NCBI GenBank assembly: GCA_040391785.1
Contig: JBEBXH010000026.1
Span: 1-64,000, forward strand
DNA: 64,000 bases
Direction: 5' to 3'
From: UBA5239 sp040391785
GTDB taxonomy: Bacteria; Verrucomicrobiota; Lentisphaeria; Victivallales; Victivallaceae
In this document: positions 7,930 through 15,140 of the stretch, one piece after another
Position numbering within the stretch: the first letter of the stretch is position 1
Layout: each line of letters opens with the position of its first letter
The notes under the pieces: generated by a model
What the model was told of the DNA's origin: nothing
Seen by the model: the letters and a program-made list of their open reading frames with translations, nothing else
Databases searched by the model: none
Translations under genes and position numbers: made by a program

Positions 7930-8154
7930 TTATTTCACCTCCTGGAAGATTACGTATTTATCGTCGTCGCGGTCTTCCGCATTGCACTGCATTTCGGTAC
8001 ACTGCGCCAGCATGTAACTCTTATTGTATATGCAGCCCTGGCATCGTTCAGTATCCGGAGTCTCGCCGGTGGCCGCGACCTCCACGGCCTTGATCTGTTT
8101 GCCGTAATGCTCGATGACTCCACCGACCGGGCAAAAAATCTCCATGATAATCAT
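7930..8154 (-). CDS. small Cys-rich early protein, 74 aa
   Basis: Contains six cysteines, including RCQGC, consistent with a small metal-binding fold. GGAGGTGA precedes ATG at 8154, and the start overlaps the stop of the upstream 197-aa gene by four bases (ATGA). Function unknown. Confidence 0.65.
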   Translation of the reverse strand: MIIMEIFCPVGGVIEHYGKQIKAVEVAATGETPDTERCQGCIYNKSYMLAQCTEMQCNAEDRDDDKYVIFQEVK

Positions 8155-8744
8155 TTCGTCACCTCCGCAGTTTTATCGCCGTGGGTCGTACCCACGCCGA
8201 AATGTTCGGCGAACGCCCGTTCAACTTTGCGGGCCGGTTTATTGAAGTGGTGACAGATGGCATTCGCCGGCAGCACCATCAGGCGCTCCAGCGCGGCCTT
8301 GCCGAGGCCGTTGCGGCCGGCCAGCGTGATCACCTGCTCGATCGTGGCGGCATTGGTCTGTTTCGCCAGTTTTATCAGTGCCTCAAATTTCTCCTGTTCC
8401 TCCGGCGTGGCCGGCTTATTCGTCGCCGGTCGCCGCTTCTTGGCCGGCTTCTCCGGCTCGGACTTGCCGGACACATTGGACCGATCGGACTCGTCGAACT
8501 TTTCCAGCTCCGCCTCGACCTCCGGACCGAAAATCCCGCCACCTGCCAGCTTTTCCCATTCACGCGCGGAATTCAATCCTAACCGGGAGGAGGTTTGGAG
8601 CACTTCATTGCTTTTGCGCTCCTGCTCCACGAATGCCCGGATCACCGCAAGCGCCTTGCTGCCCGCCGCCGATTCCTCCCATTCGTAATTTTCCAATATC
8701 TCGACCGCCATCATCACCCGGCCCAATTCAAAATTTTTATTCAT
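8151..8744 (-). CDS. hypothetical early protein, 197 aa, possible DNA-binding
   Basis: The N-terminal part is helical; a Lys/Pro/Ala-rich linker (EPEKPAKKRRPATNKPATP) at about 118-137 leads to a compact C-terminal helical domain containing AATIEQVITLAGRNGLGKAALERL, which looks HTH-like. GGAGGT precedes the ATG at 8744. A regulator is a reasonable guess, but no family is recognised. Confidence 0.6.
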   Translation of the reverse strand: MNKNFELGRVMMAVEILENYEWEESAAGSKALAVIRAFVEQERKSNEVLQTSSRLGLNSAREWEKLAGGGIFGPEVEAELEKFDESDRSNVSGKSEPEKPAKKRRPATNKPATPEEQEKFEALIKLAKQTNAATIEQVITLAGRNGLGKAALERLMVLPANAICHHFNKPARKVERAFAEHFGVGTTHGDKTAEVTK

Positions 8745-8762
8745 CGCATACCTCCGAAATTG

Positions 8763-8999
8763 TTAATTAGTGATCTCGATCTTATGACAAATGACGCATT
8801 CCCGGTAACCGCATTTCAACGTCCAATCGTGCGTACAAGCCGCTTCCAGTTCCTTCCGCAGCTCGCTCCGTACCGATGCCGCACTCAAATCCTCAATCCT
8901 GCGCTGGAGCAGCTTCAGCCGTTCGCGATCACCGCCGGCCGTCCCGATCCGGTGGCGGATTAACTCCGCTTCCGGATTCAATTTTCGCAGTGATTTCAT
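8763..8999 (-). CDS. hypothetical early protein, 78 aa
   Basis: Helical and basic, with a C-terminal CTHDW...CGYRECVICHK cluster (four cysteines and histidines) that may bind zinc. The start overlaps the stop of the 221-aa gene by four bases (ATGA), so the two are coupled. Confidence 0.6.
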   Translation of the reverse strand: MKSLRKLNPEAELIRHRIGTAGGDRERLKLLQRRIEDLSAASVRSELRKELEAACTHDWTLKCGYRECVICHKIEITN

Positions 9000-9661
9000 A
9001 GAACCTCGCTCATCAGATCTTTGTTGAAAAATTCGTCCGTCTCCGCCAATTTCACCGGCTGCAGATGCTGTGATACCGTCTTTTGGGAAGTTTCCAACAT
9101 CACCGCCAGTTCCTGCTGGCTCAGGTCGGGAAAAAAGTAATCCCGACGAATCGTTTTCCAGCGCTTCGGCTCCCGGGCCGCGAAGTCCAACGCCAGGAGG
9201 AAATACCGCGCCGTCGGCGTCGACAACTCATAAATGCCGTCGCAATCCCATTCCAGGCAGAGCATCAGATCATCCAGTGTAACAGGCCGCCCCTGCCAGA
9301 GCAGGTCCTCAACTGCCAACTGTTTACCGTTTCTGCCTATCCTGTCGCGGAAAAGCTCGTTCGCCGTTGTCGCCAGGTTTACCGGTCTCAAATGGTTTCT
9401 CACGGTTCGCTCAGTGACTCCCAGCACCTCCGCCAGTTCCTCCGGGCTTAAATCGGGCAGCCTGTAACGAGCCCGGAATGTCCGCCAGCGCTTCGGATAT
9501 TTCGCGGTGAAATCCATTCCCACAATCAAACAACCGATCGCAGAGGGCGACGGTTCCTCTACGTCGTCAAAACTCTGCTCGTCGCTAACCGGCAGCTCAT
9601 CTGCCGCGACCAGGTTTTCCAGCTGGAACAAATCTCCGAATGTCACCAAACCCTGCGCCAC
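8996..9661 (-). CDS. two-repeat helix-turn-helix protein, 221 aa
   Basis: The protein consists of two related halves. Residues about 45-105 (FTAKYPKRWRTFRARY..LPDLSPEELAEVLGVTERTVRNHLRPV) and about 150-210 (FAAREPKRWKTIRRDY..FPDLSQQELAVMLETSQKTVSQHLQPV) align along their length. Each ends in a clear HTH. It is therefore an internal duplication of one DNA-binding unit, able to bind a direct repeat as a monomer. GTG at 9661 with GGAGG six bases upstream is the start. A phage regulator is likely; the family is not recognised. Confidence 0.65.
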   Translation of the reverse strand: MAQGLVTFGDLFQLENLVAADELPVSDEQSFDDVEEPSPSAIGCLIVGMDFTAKYPKRWRTFRARYRLPDLSPEELAEVLGVTERTVRNHLRPVNLATTANELFRDRIGRNGKQLAVEDLLWQGRPVTLDDLMLCLEWDCDGIYELSTPTARYFLLALDFAAREPKRWKTIRRDYFFPDLSQQELAVMLETSQKTVSQHLQPVKLAETDEFFNKDLMSEVL

Positions 9662-9895
9662 TTATGCCCTCCGCCCTTTACCGCTTTTCCGCCATTTGCT
9701 GATCTGCTGCTGCGACGGAACGATGTAGCCGTGCGCATTATCGAATGTCGGATGTGCTTCCTGCTTTGCCACATCCCAGCCGATAATTATATGGTTATAA
9801 TACTCGCGGAGCTCATCCAGCAGCATATCCAGGATCGCCTCAGAGAAACCGATGCGTCTTAGCTTCTCTATACAGATAACTCGAACCTGTGCCAT
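9662..9895 (-). CDS. hypothetical early protein, 77 aa
   Basis: Starts in a TGATG overlap with the upstream 79-aa gene and ends one base before the next GTG start, so it is embedded in a coupled chain. The C-terminal half has VPSQQQISKWRKSGKGRRA, possibly a recognition helix with a basic tail. No family recognised. Confidence 0.6.
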   Translation of the reverse strand: MAQVRVICIEKLRRIGFSEAILDMLLDELREYYNHIIIGWDVAKQEAHPTFDNAHGYIVPSQQQISKWRKSGKGRRA

Positions 9896-10134
9896 CAATT
9901 ACCCCCTTCCGCGGCCATTGACCGCGCCCGGCGACGCCGGCGCAGCGGTTTGATCTTGTCCCGGGCGTCGGTCAGCGTCATCAGCTCCGCGCCGCTTAAT
10001 TTGTCCTGGTCGAAGCCGAGCACGATCGACACCGCCCGGTAAACCGCCTTCTGCTCGCGCCGCGTCAGCCGCCGCCGGTTCACCGGCACCGCCATCGGCA
10101 AATCCTGTTCGATCATCTTTTCCGGCCTGCTCAT
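9895..10134 (-). CDS. hypothetical basic early protein, 79 aa
   Basis: Rich in Arg/Lys (RRRLTRREQKAVYRAV; KPLRRRRRARS near the end), suggesting nucleic-acid binding. Two overlapping frames are open here; I chose the one whose stop overlaps the next start (TGATG) and whose composition resembles a protein rather than an Arg/Gly/Ala shadow. Confidence 0.55.
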   Translation of the reverse strand: MSRPEKMIEQDLPMAVPVNRRRLTRREQKAVYRAVSIVLGFDQDKLSGAELMTLTDARDKIKPLRRRRRARSMAAEGGN

Positions 10135-10144
10135 TCACTCACCC

Positions 10145-10489
10145 TCACATTGATAATAATAATCTAACCAGCCCGACCGCCGCCAGGAAACCCAAACTGA
10201 AGATCAGACAAACGATCACGACCTTGGCCGAAAACTCCTGGTTGCGGTTGGCGTAATAATCGTCTGACTCATCCGATTCCTTAGCGTGATGCGTTTCAGA
10301 CAGGCGGATCAGGTCATTAATGAAATCCATGCAGCCAGGCCCGGTTACATCGCCCTCGAAATGGTAACGGTCTCTCATGATGACAGTGTCCATTTCCTTG
10401 CCGGGAATACCAGTACAGACTTCATAAGGATCAATTTTAATGGACCAATTAACGCGGGTACAATTGACAGGGGTTGAATTCTGTTCCAT
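10145..10489 (-). CDS. hypothetical early protein with C-terminal membrane segment, 114 aa
   Basis: The first 90 residues are soluble and acidic; residues about 91-112 (VVIVCLIFSLGFLAAVGLVRLLL) form one transmembrane helix, giving a tail-anchored layout. A GAGGAG ribosome-binding site precedes the ATG. Tail-anchored early phage proteins sometimes act in superinfection exclusion, but nothing here proves that. Confidence 0.65.
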   Translation of the reverse strand: MEQNSTPVNCTRVNWSIKIDPYEVCTGIPGKEMDTVIMRDRYHFEGDVTGPGCMDFINDLIRLSETHHAKESDESDDYYANRNQEFSAKVVIVCLIFSLGFLAAVGLVRLLLSM

Positions 10490-10499
10490 GGTCTTCTCC

Positions 10500-10976
10500 T
10501 CAATCCTTGTACCGGGGAACGAACAGAATGTCGCACCCGCAGGAGTTAAATTTCCGGCTGCATTTGGGGCAGCTTTCCTGCCCGCAGCCTTTCAGGTGAT
10601 GTTCCCCCGCGGCAACCCCGCAATCGGGGCACGAGAAGCCGGCCGGGTCCTTATGGGCGAGCCGCACGTGAACCCGGCGCAGGATGGTTTGGGTTTCCTC
10701 GTGCTTGACCGCCAGCCCCTCCCGGACCGCCAGGTCCTGCGCCAATTTTTTGCCGACGCCCTGCGTGGGAATCGTCAGCTGCTCCATGCGGAGCGTCGTA
10801 ATCAGCTCCGCAATATAATAAGTCCATAGATCAGCCGGTTCGGAAAGACTGATCCTGAAGCAAAAATCTTCCCCTTTCCGGTCCCGGCCGTGCACCACCA
10901 GCTCACTGTCCGTAATGTCAACCGTTGCCAGGTCGACCCGCTGGGTCCAATCAATGCCCTTGAGTTTTTCCGCCAT
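10500..10976 (-). CDS. hypothetical early protein with zinc-ribbon-like C-terminus, 158 aa
   Basis: The first 115 residues have no recognised domain. The end carries CPDC...GCGQESCPKCSRKFNSCGCD, a run of CxxC pairs typical of zinc ribbons. It lies three bases after the 114-aa gene in the early operon, with the start almost overlapping the upstream stop. Confidence 0.65.
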   Translation of the reverse strand: MAEKLKGIDWTQRVDLATVDITDSELVVHGRDRKGEDFCFRISLSEPADLWTYYIAELITTLRMEQLTIPTQGVGKKLAQDLAVREGLAVKHEETQTILRRVHVRLAHKDPAGFSCPDCGVAAGEHHLKGCGQESCPKCSRKFNSCGCDILFVPRYKD

Positions 10977-10978
10977 AA

Positions 10979-11323
10979 TCAGCCCTCCACGACGGGCTGC
11001 GTCGCCCTGGCTGCTTCCGGGACGAAAAAACCGGCGTTCTTCAACTCGACCGCCGACACCACTCCGATCCGGCTGAAAAAGCCGTTGACCGTCCCCAGGT
11101 AATCAACCGAGACCCACGCTGCGACGAGGTCCGGCCCATCCGCGAAATTGTCATAGATCGCAATCTCGCATTCCCGGCGCTGCTCCACCGCGATCGCCAG
11201 GTAATGCAGCAGCATCGCCAGCCGCAGCTCCGGCGGTACCGGTGCCGACTGCCACGTCTGGCCCGATTGACGGAACTGGATGTTCCACCGCTTCAAAATC
11301 TCCAATCTGCCTCGATTCCTCAT
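10979..11323 (-). CDS. hypothetical early protein, 114 aa
   Basis: Second gene of the leftward operon, after the Cro-like gene, with GGAGG before ATG at 11323. Mixed alpha/beta, no motif that I recognise. Confidence 0.65.
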   Translation of the reverse strand: MRNRGRLEILKRWNIQFRQSGQTWQSAPVPPELRLAMLLHYLAIAVEQRRECEIAIYDNFADGPDLVAAWVSVDYLGTVNGFFSRIGVVSAVELKNAGFFVPEAARATQPVVEG

Positions 11324-11345
11324 ATTTAAATCCTCCTGGGGTTGG

Positions 11346-11537
11346 TTAACTCAGTAATTCCAGCGGGTCGCAGTTCAGCTCCGCCGCATAACGCCGCGCC
11401 AGCCGGATCGTCTTGATCCCTTTCCGCTCATGCACGCAAACGCAGGACTTGCTGACCCCGCAGCGCTTCCCCAGCTCCTCCTGGGTCAAGTGGGCCTTCC
11501 GCCGAAAACGCCTTAACGCATTTTCCGTTTTCGCCAT
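11346..11537 (-). CDS. Cro/XRE-type helix-turn-helix protein, first early gene
   Basis: 63 aa. FRRKAHLTQEELGKRCGVSKSCVCVHERKGIKTIRLARRYA is a classic XRE helix-turn-helix. As the promoter-proximal gene of the leftward early operon, facing the repressor gene across a 170-bp control region, it occupies the place of Mu ner or lambda cro and would repress the repressor promoter or limit early transcription. AGGAGGCG precedes the ATG. Confidence 0.8.
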   Translation of the reverse strand: MAKTENALRRFRRKAHLTQEELGKRCGVSKSCVCVHERKGIKTIRLARRYAAELNCDPLELLS

Positions 11538-11644
11538 GATTCACGCCTCCTGTATTCAATAAGCTATAAATTGTTCGTTAAGTTTTAATTATTGACAAAA
11601 AAACACATAATCAAACAGTGATATCATTATGTTCTATGTTGAAT

Positions 11645-11672
11645 ATTATATAACTTAAAGAATAATTATCAA
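11645..11672 (-). promoter_or_regulatory. early promoter of the transposition operon and lytic-lysogenic switch region
   Basis: On the minus strand TTGATA (11672-11667), a 16-base spacer and a perfect TATAAT (11650-11645) form a strong sigma-70 promoter reading into the Cro-like gene. On the + strand TTGAAT (11639-11644), 16 bases and AATAAT (11661-11666) could drive the repressor, overlapping the early promoter. The AT-rich stretch 11538-11700 is thus the likely operator region; TTAAGTT motifs occur at about 11579 and, inverted, at 11652. Confidence 0.6.
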
Positions 11673-11705
11673 GTAATTTTGTAATAAAAGTTGAAAAATT
11701 ATTCA

Positions 11706-12188
11706 ATGTCGGATATATTAGTTAAAAATAAATTCAACTTTTGGCTGTTTATGAACTTGATAGCGCGAACAAAACAGGCTTTTTTTAAAGCTCTAGGTCG
11801 TGAGGACAACATGCTGCGGCTTTCCGAGAAGACCGGCATTGCCTATCCTATTATTAATAAGCTCAACAGCGGTAAAAGTGCATTTGAAAACATACCCCTG
11901 GGAACTTTTGAACGCCTTTTCCCGGAGCTGGAAGTCACCTTTTTCAAGGATGAGCGCAAGGCGAAAGACAACACCGTCACCGCGAAGGATATTTACGGCG
12001 GCGTCCAGCAGGGAAGCGACATTGAAGGCGGGCTTCACATCGACGCCTCCGGCAACCAGCCCGAAACCCCGCCCGAACACCTCAAATCTAAAATTTATGC
12101 GGAAGTCATGGAAAAATTGATGGACTCCGAGGAAATTGATGATAGTATAAAAGTAAAGATATTCAAAATTTTGAAGTCACATAAATAG
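11706..12188 (+). CDS. probable phage repressor (HTH protein)
   Basis: About 160 aa from ATG 11706; alternative starts are TTG 11691 and ATG 11751, and no start has a good ribosome-binding site, so a short leader is possible. The N-terminal part holds LRLSEKTGIAYPIINKLNSGKSAFENIPLGTF, an XRE-like helix-turn-helix. The C-terminal part (about 85-160) is charged and helical, likely for oligomerisation. It is the only + strand gene of the early region and diverges from the Cro-like gene, the arrangement of a repressor and Cro pair. Assignment as the lysogeny repressor is from position and HTH. Confidence 0.65.
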   Translation: MSDILVKNKFNFWLFMNLIARTKQAFFKALGREDNMLRLSEKTGIAYPIINKLNSGKSAFENIPLGTFERLFPELEVTFFKDERKAKDNTVTAKDIYGGVQQGSDIEGGLHIDASGNQPETPPEHLKSKIYAEVMEKLMDSEEIDDSIKVKIFKILKSHK

Positions 12189-12232
12189 TGAGGTTGTGTG
12201 ATGAGAGAGGTCAATAAAAAGGAGCTCTCATC

Positions 12233-12559
12233 ATGCAGGAAACCAAACAAGGTAGCAAGAACACCGTAACTTGCGAGCGGATTTTCGGGGACATTAACCA
12301 ACGAGTGATCATCGTACTGTGGAGAGGGAAGATGAGCATGAAAAAAGTTATTGGGGGAGTCGTGGCCGCGGCAACGCTGGCTGCGGTAATGTACGCCGGC
12401 TGGTGGCTGTGGGAAAATTATCCGCGCGACTACTGGGTGACCAAATCGAGCGGCGTGGTTCACAACTACCATTGCCAGCATTACGCCAAATCGAACGGCT
12501 ATATGTCGTCCGACCCGGTCGGGCCGGACTGCAAAAAATGCGGCGGCAGGATCAAATAA
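12233..12559 (+). CDS. small membrane protein with Cys/His motif, possible dual start
   Basis: 108 aa from ATG 12233 (AAGGAG eight bases before) or 75 aa from ATG 12332 (GAGAGGGAAG before). Both are in frame. One transmembrane helix (VIGGVVAAATLAAVMYAGWWLW) follows the second start. The end has HNYHCQHY and CKKC, a probable metal site outside or in the periplasm. The first ribosome-binding site lies inside a small hairpin (GATGAGAG/CTCTCATC, 12200-12232), so start choice could be controlled. Dual starts around a membrane helix recall holin/antiholin pairs, but that is a guess. Confidence 0.55.
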   Translation: MQETKQGSKNTVTCERIFGDINQRVIIVLWRGKMSMKKVIGGVVAAATLAAVMYAGWWLWENYPRDYWVTKSSGVVHNYHCQHYAKSNGYMSSDPVGPDCKKCGGRIK

Positions 12560-12578
12560 TCGAAACAAGGAGAATAGT

Positions 12579-12740
12579 ATGAGTGCGTTACCGATCATCA
12601 ACATTTTAATCCTGGTGTTTATCCTGGTCTGCCTGTTTTCGGCCCAGAACAGCGCCGCCAAGGCCGCCAAGGAACTGGAGAAAACCCGCGAGGACCTGCG
12701 CCTCGGCATTGAAGCAATCCTCAAGGCGCTGAATAAATAA
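12579..12740 (+). CDS. short membrane protein with coiled-coil tail, 53 aa
   Basis: ATG 12579 has AAGGAGA six bases upstream. Residues 5-20 (PIINILILVFILVCLF) are a transmembrane helix; the rest (AAKAAKELEKTREDLRLGIEAILKALNK) is a charged helix. It lies between two other small membrane proteins, so this is a three-gene membrane cassette next to the repressor. Role unknown; superinfection exclusion or lysis are possible. Confidence 0.6.
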   Translation: MSALPIINILILVFILVCLFSAQNSAAKAAKELEKTREDLRLGIEAILKALNK

Positions 12741-12749
12741 GGAGTAGTT

Positions 12750-13031
12750 ATGAGCATCAATCTGGAAAAATGTAAAGTCTGCGGTGGTGATGTCGCGCCG
12801 AAAATCTATAAATGCCCCCATTGCGGGGGCAGCTTGCGTTCCGTGCGCAGCGTCAAGGGTGGGATCATTTCTCTGGCCTGTATGCCGGTGGTAATCATTG
12901 CGTGTATTTTGCTGGCGAAGCTCATGCCTGGGGACGGTGTGTCCGTCCCCATACCGGTATATATTGGCGTACTTGCCATGATCGGCTGCTTCGTTGCTGC
13001 TGCGGTCTGCTTTACCAAGCCCAGCGCATAA
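12750..13031 (+). CDS. zinc-ribbon membrane protein, 93 aa
   Basis: CKVCGGDVAPKIYKCPHCGG (residues 8-27) is a two-CxxC zinc ribbon at the N-terminus. Two transmembrane helices follow (about 37-58 and 68-88). GGAGTAG precedes the ATG. Third and last gene of the small membrane cassette; a terminator lies 20 bases past its stop. Confidence 0.65.
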   Translation: MSINLEKCKVCGGDVAPKIYKCPHCGGSLRSVRSVKGGIISLACMPVVIIACILLAKLMPGDGVSVPIPVYIGVLAMIGCFVAAAVCFTKPSA

Positions 13032-13049
13032 GCGCCGATTTTCTTCATT

Positions 13050-13080
13050 GCCCTGGCCTGAAAAACCGGGGCTTTTTTTA
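13050..13080 (+). terminator. terminator after the repressor-side cassette
   Basis: GCCCTGG and CCGGGGC pair around a CTGAAAAA loop with one mismatch, followed by seven T residues. Confidence 0.75.
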
Positions 13081-13639
13081 TGCCTTGATTTTAGGTATAA
13101 TACAACTTCTTGAAAATAAATTACTTAAGTGCGATTTTTGAAAACTGCTTTCCGTTTTTCGCGATTTTCGCCTATATATAGAGGCGTGTGATTTTTCCGT
13201 TACAGTTTTCGTCATGCACCTTCATCTCCATTTTGGAGCCGCCGGGCGTGGTCGCTACGCTCCAGTTGAAAGTTGACAGTGGAAAGTTGAAAGTTAGAAC
13301 CGCAATCTCTCGTGACATTCTCCTCCTTACTACTTGCCACTTCGTACTTACTACTGGCCGGTTTACCGGCCTGCCCGGCGGTTCCTTTTTATTTTGAACC
13401 CCTTATTGATTAGGGGCCGCGCCCGGCCTGGGTTTTAACGCATTGCGTGTTTTTTCGGCCGGCCGGGTTACTCTCCCACCCGGCAAGGGCGCGGCCCCAC
13501 TTTATTTTATCGCTTCGCTCCAGTTGAAAGTTGACAGTGGAAAGTTGAAAGTTAGAGCCGCTGCGCTCCCGTAATTTTCAATTCTCAATTTTCCATTAAT
13601 TTTGAGCCGCCCGCCCCTTGCGAAAAGGGGCTTCTTTTT
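13081..13639. other. non-coding stretch with repeats and a large hairpin
   Basis: No convincing gene lies between 13031 and 13807. Two nearly identical 45-base copies of CGCTCCAGTTGAAAGTTGAC... (13258-13302 and 13516-13560) flank a GC-rich inverted repeat: GGGGCCGCGCCC (13413-13424) pairs with GGGCGCGGCCCC (13487-13498), with more pairing inside. GGCCGGTTTACCGGCC near 13356 is another perfect palindrome. The repeats belong to a family also seen at 32115, 35531 and 37171. The stretch has the composition of host intergenic DNA rather than phage genes, so it may have been acquired. Confidence 0.55.
13413..13498. repeat. 86-base GC-rich inverted repeat
   Basis: A 12-bp perfect stem (GGGGCCGCGCCC) with extra pairing inside (GGCCTGGGT with ACCCGGC) and a T-rich loop. 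No T run follows on either side, so it is not a simple terminator. Flanked by direct repeats at about equal distance. Confidence 0.6.
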
Positions 13640-13756
13640 GACACCGTAGGCAGAATGGCAATGCCGGGGACCACTCCTGTTTCCAGCGACTGATCAGAGT
13701 AATGGAAACCACTACGCGCGTAGTTGATGCCGGTTCGAATCCGGCCGGTGTCACCA
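13640..13756 (+). ncRNA. tRNA-like element, 117 nt with encoded CCA
   Basis: A perfect 7-bp acceptor stem (GACACCG 13640-13646 with CGGTGTC 13746-13752) is followed by A-CCA (13753-13756). The T-arm GCCGG-TTCGAAT-CCGGC (13729-13745) is perfect. The D-arm is GGCA/TGCC with a loop containing GG, preceded by T8 and A9. An anticodon arm can be drawn as GGGAC/GTTTC (two G-T pairs) with loop CACTCCT, giving CTC (Glu), but position 33 is A instead of T. About 45 bases then separate it from the T-arm and contain hairpins GTTTCCA/TGGAAAC and ACTACGCGCGTAGT. It is much longer than any normal tRNA: a degenerate, unusual or mimic tRNA. Confidence 0.5.
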
Positions 13757-13806
13757 TTTTTATAATCAGTTTGCGCAAACCATTTATCATTTTCAGGAGT
13801 TTTTTT

Positions 13807-14190
13807 ATGTTTGAAGTCGTAATTGGTATTCTCTCCGGGCTGGCGTCGGCGGTGACGGTGGCCGGCTTTCTCTGGGCTCCCATATCCAGCATGAGGCGCG
13901 AAATAAAACGTCTTGAAACGGAACGGATCGCCCGCATGGAAACCGATCACCAGGAGCTGAAAAATCGCGTGGACAAACACGTTGAGAACGACTGCTCGCA
14001 ACGGATCCTGGCTAAAATCGAAACCATACTGACCGAACAGGAAAAGATGGACGCCAAGCTCGACCGAATTTCCGAAGATACCGCCAGGCAAGCGGCGCAA
14101 ATCACCGCCAACGCCAATTTCATCCAGAACGTGGACAACAATCTGCAAAATCACAAAAATTCCGGGGGGCACCACTATGGCAACAATTAA
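13807..14190 (+). CDS. Mu gp25-like protein (DUF2730), membrane anchor plus coiled coil
   Basis: 127 aa. Residues 2-25 form one transmembrane helix (VVIGILSGLASAVTVAGFLW); the remainder is a long coiled coil. Length, layout and position just before the small terminase match the DUF2730 family found before gp26-gp28 in Mu. AGGAG at 13796-13800 precedes ATG 13807; an upstream extension of the frame runs through the tRNA-like element and is not real. Role in Mu is unknown. Confidence 0.65.
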   Translation: MFEVVIGILSGLASAVTVAGFLWAPISSMRREIKRLETERIARMETDHQELKNRVDKHVENDCSQRILAKIETILTEQEKMDAKLDRISEDTARQAAQITANANFIQNVDNNLQNHKNSGGHHYGNN

Positions 14191-14473
14191 CGTTTATACC
14201 CTGCGCAAAGCGATCCTCCATGAAATGCGCAAGGCCCAGGGCGCGCCGCTGACGGTGGCGGAATTCGCCAACATTGCGCCGCATCCGGCCATCCGGCACT
14301 GCGATTTGGAGTCGCTGATCCGCGAGTGGGACAAGCTCAAATCATTTGGTTACCTCGCGCCGGTCGCAGGATACGCCGGTGAATATTGTAAAATTACCGA
14401 GACGGGGCTGCGGCAGCTTGAGCCTGAATTTCCGCAGGATAGTTTTATCCATGGCCCGGGAGCTGTCAAATGA
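14177..14473 (+). CDS. winged-helix-like protein, Mu gp26 position, 98 aa
   Basis: A compact domain: helices LRKAILHEMRKA and LTVAEFANI, then HCDLESLIREWDKLKSFGYLA and YCKITETGLRQL, resembling a winged helix with a beta-wing. It overlaps the upstream gene by 14 bases and the downstream small-terminase gene by four (ATGA), so all three are coupled. Confidence 0.65.
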   Translation: MATINVYTLRKAILHEMRKAQGAPLTVAEFANIAPHPAIRHCDLESLIREWDKLKSFGYLAPVAGYAGEYCKITETGLRQLEPEFPQDSFIHGPGAVK

Positions 14474-15075
14474 CAGCCCGGCAGCGCAACAACATCACGC
14501 GGCTGCCGCAGCCCGTCCGGTATCTTATCAGTGAATTGCTGGACGACAGCGTGACCTACGACGCCATCCGCAGCCACCCGGAAGTGGCGAAAGCCTGCGC
14601 CGAACGCAAGCTGACGCTGCACGGTTCGAGTTTCGGCACCTACCGGGAAGGCGTGGAACACCAGGAATTTCTGCGTTCGCGCCGCAAATACGGCGAGGAA
14701 ATCTCGAAAATCCGTGCCAGGGCGATGGTGGTGGAAACGCTGGAGGGCGCGGATTCGATTGCCCGCGCGGCAGACTTCGAGCTGCTGCGCCGGGCGCTGG
14801 ACAAGCTGGATCACGCTGAAAATCTCGACCCGAAAGAGGAAGCGAGCATTTCCCGGATCGTGGCCTCCTACAACCGCAACCGCATCGCCGCCGAAAAGGA
14901 AAATGCCAAGCGCGAATACGCCGCCAAAGAGGCGGATTACCAGGCGAAAATCGCCGAGTTGACCGTTCTGATCCAGCGCCAGGATGAGAAAATCAGGAAA
15001 CTGATCGAAGTCGCCGGCACCGTCGACGGCAGCGACGTCGCCGCCGCCATGGACGAACAGTACGGCTTAACTTGA
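14470..15075 (+). CDS. small terminase subunit (Mu gp27-like, DUF3486)
   Basis: 201 aa. Opens with LPQPVRYLISELLDDSVTYDAI and has the long central and C-terminal helices typical of DUF3486, the DNA-recognition partner of the Mu large terminase. It would bind the packaging site near the left end and start headful packaging. ATGA overlap with the upstream gene; the large terminase follows after 65 bases. Confidence 0.8.
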   Translation: MTARQRNNITRLPQPVRYLISELLDDSVTYDAIRSHPEVAKACAERKLTLHGSSFGTYREGVEHQEFLRSRRKYGEEISKIRARAMVVETLEGADSIARAADFELLRRALDKLDHAENLDPKEEASISRIVASYNRNRIAAEKENAKREYAAKEADYQAKIAELTVLIQRQDEKIRKLIEVAGTVDGSDVAAAMDEQYGLT

Positions 15076-15140
15076 GGGCGGGTACGGGCGAACGTCGCCA
15101 CCGACCCGCGGCGAAATTTCTTTGAGGAATAGAGGAAAAG

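Noticed and set aside
9899..10138. Alternative 79-aa frame overlapping the basic early protein
   Set aside because: Gly/Ala/Arg-rich shadow; the other frame fits the TGATG coupling with the next gene.
11592..11627. TTGACA as a + strand promoter for the repressor
   Set aside because: No -10 element lies at 16-18 bases; the next TATCAT is 24 bases away.
13258..13560. CRISPR array in the repeat region
   Set aside because: Only two repeat copies, 213 bases apart, with a palindrome between; no regular spacers and no cas genes.
13702..13806. N-terminal extension of the gp25-like protein
   Set aside because: It would translate through the tRNA-like element; ATG 13807 has a proper AGGAG site.
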